Both the position numbers and the translations under genes were made by a program. A stretch of DNA of 64,000 nt, from contig NZ_JAMHJQ010000004.1 in NCBI RefSeq assembly GCF_023534745.1, positions 186,001 through 250,000 on the forward strand. The letters run 5' to 3'. This stretch comes from Streptomyces sp. 35G-GA-8. GTDB lineage: Bacteria; Actinomycetota; Actinomycetes; Streptomycetales; Streptomycetaceae. Shown piece by piece: positions 60,894-64,000 of this stretch (the stretch's first letter is position 1; each line of letters begins with the position of its first letter). Below the pieces are notes generated by a model that saw only the letters and a list, made by a program, of their open reading frames with translations, searched no databases and was not told where the DNA came from.

Positions 60894-63632
60894 TCACCGG
60901 GAATCGCTGCCGGCCGACGACGCCGCCGCGCGGCCCGCCTCCAGCCGCGCCACCGGGATCCGGAACGGCGAGCAGGAGACATAGTCCAGACCCACCTCGT
61001 GGAAGAAGTGCACGGACTCCGGGTCGCCGCCGTGCTCACCGCAGACGCCGAGCTTGAGCCCCGGCCGGGTGGCCCGGCCCGCCTCGGACGCGCTCCGCAC
61101 GAGCGCGCCGACGCCGTCCCGGTCGATCGTCTCGAACGGGGAGACCCCGAAGATGCCCTTCTCCAGGTACGCGGTGAAGAAGCTCGCCTCCACATCGTCG
61201 CGGGAGAAGCCCCAGACGGTCTGGGTGAGGTCGTTCGTACCGAACGAGAAGAACTCCGCCGCCTCCGCGATCTGTCCGGCGGTCAGCGCGGCGCGCGGCA
61301 GCTCGATCATCGTGCCGAGCGCCAGCGTGAGTTCGACCCCGGTGGCCCGCTCGACCTCGGCGATGACCTGCTCGGCCTCGTCCCTGACGATCTCCAGCTC
61401 CTGGACGGTGCCGACGAGCGGGATCATGATCTCCGGGCGGGGGTCGCCCTTGGCGTTCTTGCGCTCGGCCGCCGCCTCCGCGATGGCGCGTACCTGCATG
61501 GCGAACAGCCCGGGGATGACCAGGCCGAGCCGTACCCCCCGCAGACCGAGCATCGGGTTCTGCTCATGGAGCTTGTGCACGGCCTGGAGGAGACGCAGAT
61601 CGTTCTCGTTGTGGTCCTTGCGGGCCTCGGCGAGGGCGACCCGTACCGACAGTTCGGTGATGTCGGGCAGGAACTCGTGCAGCGGCGGGTCGAGCAGCCG
61701 GACCGTCACCGGCAGGCCGTCCATCGCCTCGAACAGCTCGATGAAGTCCTTCTTCTGGAGCGGCAGCAGCGCCCCCAGCGCCTCTTCCCGTTCGTCGTCC
61801 GTGTCGGCGAGGATCAGCTTCTCGACCATCCCGCGCCGTTCGCCCAGGAACATGTGCTCCGTACGGCACAGTCCGATGCCCTGCGCGCCGAAGCGGCGGG
61901 CGCGCAGCGCGTCCTCGGCGTTGTCGGCGTTGGCGCGCACGCGCAGCCGGCGCCGGCGGTCGGCGTACGCCATGATCCGGTGAACGGCCTCCACCAACTC
62001 GTCGGCGTCGTCGGCGCCCGCGTGCATCCGGCCCTCGAAGTACTCGACGACGGGGGACGGTACGACCGGGACCTCACCGAGGTAGACCTTGCCGGTCGAG
62101 CCGTCGATGGAGACGACGTCGCCCTCCTCGATGACGGTCCCGTCGGCCGTCAGCCGGCGCGACTTGGTGTCGACCTCCAGCTCCTCGGCGCCGCAGACAC
62201 AGGTCTTGCCCATGCCCCTGGCGACGACGGCGGCGTGCGAGGTCTTGCCGCCCCGCGAGGTCAGGATGCCCTCGGCGGCGATCATCCCGTCCAGGTCGTC
62301 GGGGTTGGTCTCGCGGCGGATGAGGATGACCTTCTCGCCGGACCGGGACCACTTGATGGCGGTGTACGAGTCGAAGACCGCCTTGCCGACGGCCGCGCCC
62401 GGGGACGCGGCGATCCCGCGCCCGAGCAGTTTCCGCTTCGTGTTCTCGTCGAACCGCGGGAACATCAGCTGGGCCAGCTGGGCGCCGTTGACGCGCTGGA
62501 GCGCCTCGGCCTCGTCGATCAGTCCCTGGTCGACGAGTTGGGTGGCGATCCGGAAGGCGGCGCCTGCGGTGCGCTTGCCGACACGTGTCTGGAGCATCCA
62601 CAACTGGCCGCGCTCGATGGTGAATTCGATGTCGCACAGATCCCGGTAGTGCGTCTCCAGGGTCTCCATGATGCCCATGAGCCGGTCGTACGACTTCTTG
62701 TCGATGTGCTCAAGCTCGGCGAGCGCGACGGTGTTGCGGATGCCCGCGACGACGTCCTCGCCCTGCGCGTTCTGGAGGTAGTCGCCGTACACGCCCTGGT
62801 GACCGCCGGCGGGGTCGCGGGTGAAGGCGACGCCCGTCCCCGAGTCGGGGCCGAGGTTGCCGAAGACCATGGAGCAGATCGTGACGGCGGTGCCGAGGTC
62901 GCCGGGGATGCGCTCCTGACGGCGGTAGAGCTTGGCCCGGTCGGTGTTCCAGGACTCGAAGACCGCGCGGACCGCCAGATCCATCTGCTCGCGCGGATCC
63001 TGCGGGAAGTCGCGGCCCGCCTCCCGGGAGACGATCTTCTTGAACCCCTCGACCAGCTTCTTGAGGTCGGCGGTCTCCAGATCCACGTCCGTGGCGGCCT
63101 TCTTGGCGCGCTTCGCCTCTTCCAGCGCCTCTTCGAAGAGATCCCCGTCGACGCCGAGCACGGTCTTGCCGAACATCTGGATCAGCCGGCGGTACGAGTC
63201 CCAGGCGAAGCGCTCGTCGCCCGCCTGGGCGGCGAGTCCGGCGACGGAGGCGTCGGAGAGCCCGACGTTCAGGACGGTGTCCATCATGCCGGGCATGGAG
63301 AACTTGGCGCCGGAGCGTACGGAGACGAGCAGCGGATCGTCGGCCTGGCCGAGCCGTTTCGCCATCTTCTGTTCGAGGGCGTCCAGATGCGCGCTCACCT
63401 CGTCGCGCAGAGCGGCGGGTTCGGCACCACTGGCGAGATAGATGTTGCACGCCTCGGTGGTGATGGTGAAGCCCGGCGGGACAGGCAGCCCGAGGTTGGT
63501 CATCTCGGCGAGATTGGCACCCTTGCCGCCGAGGAGATGCTTCAGATCCTTGTTGCCCTCGGTGAAGTCATAGACGAACTTCTCGCCCTGGAGCGTGGAG
63601 GTGGCTACCTGGGGATCGCTGTTTTCCGACAC
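60894..63632 (-). CDS. ppdK: Pyruvate, phosphate dikinase
   Basis: 912 residues, the usual single-chain size. It interconverts pyruvate + ATP + Pi with phosphoenolpyruvate + AMP + PPi. The N-terminal ATP-grasp domain has HLLGGKGANLAEM and FNPR-type SVRSGAKFSMPGMMD; the swivelling phosphohistidine domain has GGKTSHAAVVARGMG with His466; the C-terminal PEP/pyruvate barrel has IELPRAAL, FSFGTNDLTQ and Cys864 in LGVCGEHGGDP. GTG 63632 has GAGGAG 8 bases upstream. Gluconeogenesis or anaplerosis is the usual role. Confidence 0.97.
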   Translation of the reverse strand: MSENSDPQVATSTLQGEKFVYDFTEGNKDLKHLLGGKGANLAEMTNLGLPVPPGFTITTEACNIYLASGAEPAALRDEVSAHLDALEQKMAKRLGQADDPLLVSVRSGAKFSMPGMMDTVLNVGLSDASVAGLAAQAGDERFAWDSYRRLIQMFGKTVLGVDGDLFEEALEEAKRAKKAATDVDLETADLKKLVEGFKKIVSREAGRDFPQDPREQMDLAVRAVFESWNTDRAKLYRRQERIPGDLGTAVTICSMVFGNLGPDSGTGVAFTRDPAGGHQGVYGDYLQNAQGEDVVAGIRNTVALAELEHIDKKSYDRLMGIMETLETHYRDLCDIEFTIERGQLWMLQTRVGKRTAGAAFRIATQLVDQGLIDEAEALQRVNGAQLAQLMFPRFDENTKRKLLGRGIAASPGAAVGKAVFDSYTAIKWSRSGEKVILIRRETNPDDLDGMIAAEGILTSRGGKTSHAAVVARGMGKTCVCGAEELEVDTKSRRLTADGTVIEEGDVVSIDGSTGKVYLGEVPVVPSPVVEYFEGRMHAGADDADELVEAVHRIMAYADRRRRLRVRANADNAEDALRARRFGAQGIGLCRTEHMFLGERRGMVEKLILADTDDEREEALGALLPLQKKDFIELFEAMDGLPVTVRLLDPPLHEFLPDITELSVRVALAEARKDHNENDLRLLQAVHKLHEQNPMLGLRGVRLGLVIPGLFAMQVRAIAEAAAERKNAKGDPRPEIMIPLVGTVQELEIVRDEAEQVIAEVERATGVELTLALGTMIELPRAALTAGQIAEAAEFFSFGTNDLTQTVWGFSRDDVEASFFTAYLEKGIFGVSPFETIDRDGVGALVRSASEAGRATRPGLKLGVCGEHGGDPESVHFFHEVGLDYVSCSPFRIPVARLEAGRAAASSAGSDSR

Positions 63633-64000
63633 GGGTCCGACTCCTCAAGGACGCGGTGGCTGCCCTGACGGCGAGGAACATACCCAGATCGAAGGCGCCT
63701 GGGTACGGCCACTTGCCTGTCATACGGCCTTAACCACCCGTCCGCCAGCGGATCGAAAGCGACCTTGGCGTGATCGGTCCCACCCGCCTCCTTCACCCCT
63801 CGAAGCGGCCATGACCCGGACATGACCGGATGCGCTCATATGAGTGATGACATCGCCGTCTGAGTTCAAGGGATGAACACAGAAAGGGTGGCACTGCGTG
63901 CCACCCTTTCCCTTCTGCACTCGCTCAAGATCCGCTCATCTGAGCCTTGCATACATCAAACGTGGCGAGAATCACGCCCTCGAATGGCCTACCCGAGGTC
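63633..64000. other. Upstream region of ppdK, end of window
   Basis: 368 bases without a gene I can support. It holds the ppdK promoter region (a TATGTT at 63682-63677 is a possible -10, no clear -35) and the hairpin at 63882-63910. Small ORFs are not convincing. Confidence 0.5.
63882..63910. terminator. Perfect 13-bp hairpin at right edge
   Basis: GAAAGGGTGGCAC (63882-63894) and GTGCCACCCTTTC (63898-63910) pair perfectly around 3 bases. It probably ends a leftward gene beyond the window or separates it from ppdK. Strand cannot be fixed. Confidence 0.6.

Noticed and set aside
60999-63668. An 889-codon plus-strand frame opposite ppdK
   Set aside because: Antisense shadow; the opposite frame is an intact pyruvate phosphate dikinase.

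Overview
The window is chromosomal DNA from a high-GC actinomycete, almost certainly a Streptomyces or close relative. The evidence is GC-rich third codon positions, frequent GTG/TTG starts, hrdA beside dnaG, nirBD, a one-piece pyruvate phosphate dikinase, SoxR, class F-like sortases and RHS/LamG secreted proteins. Gene calls rest on reading frame, motifs and ribosome-binding sites (RBS); no database search was run.

Layout. 1-1.8 kb: tail of a macro-domain protein, then a nitroreductase-hemerythrin fusion. 2.2-15.1 kb (minus): a secreted polymorphic-toxin locus. It holds an FG-GAP protein, a double-LamG protein, a 2312-residue RHS protein ending in a Hint domain plus a 130-residue variable tip, and a one-base-overlapping candidate immunity gene. 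15.4-17.6 kb: a graveyard of broken genes (hydratase/aldolase remnant, HisD-like, TetR-like, tyrosine integrase) ending at the 3' end of a CAT-anticodon tRNA. 17.7-18.1 kb: that tRNA and two tRNA-Asn. 18.4-33.2 kb: housekeeping genes: YtxH-like protein, sugar kinase, heterodimeric ABC exporter, sigma factor HrdA, DnaG, ferredoxin-reductase-like flavoprotein, dGTPase, a class B penicillin-binding protein and a CbiX-like chelatase.

33.4-46.1 kb: five genes whose ends overlap by 4-14 bases: DUF4132 protein, 1652-residue protein, MoxR-type AAA ATPase, a DUF5682-VWA fusion and a SWIM zinc-finger protein. It resembles the E. coli yehI/yehL/yehM/yehP/yehQ set and is the best candidate here for a poorly described multi-protein machine.

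46.2-64 kb: SanA-like protein, cutA with a glutamylcyclotransferase, a SoxR/FMN-reductase divergent pair sharing one SoxR box, a class IV aminotransferase, two sortase-plus-substrate pairs flanking TSUP and nirBD, an ECF sigma operon with two TTG starts, a PhoX-like Tat protein, an ArsR-like regulator with its HTH at the C-terminus, and ppdK. Several strong GC-rich hairpins mark operon ends.
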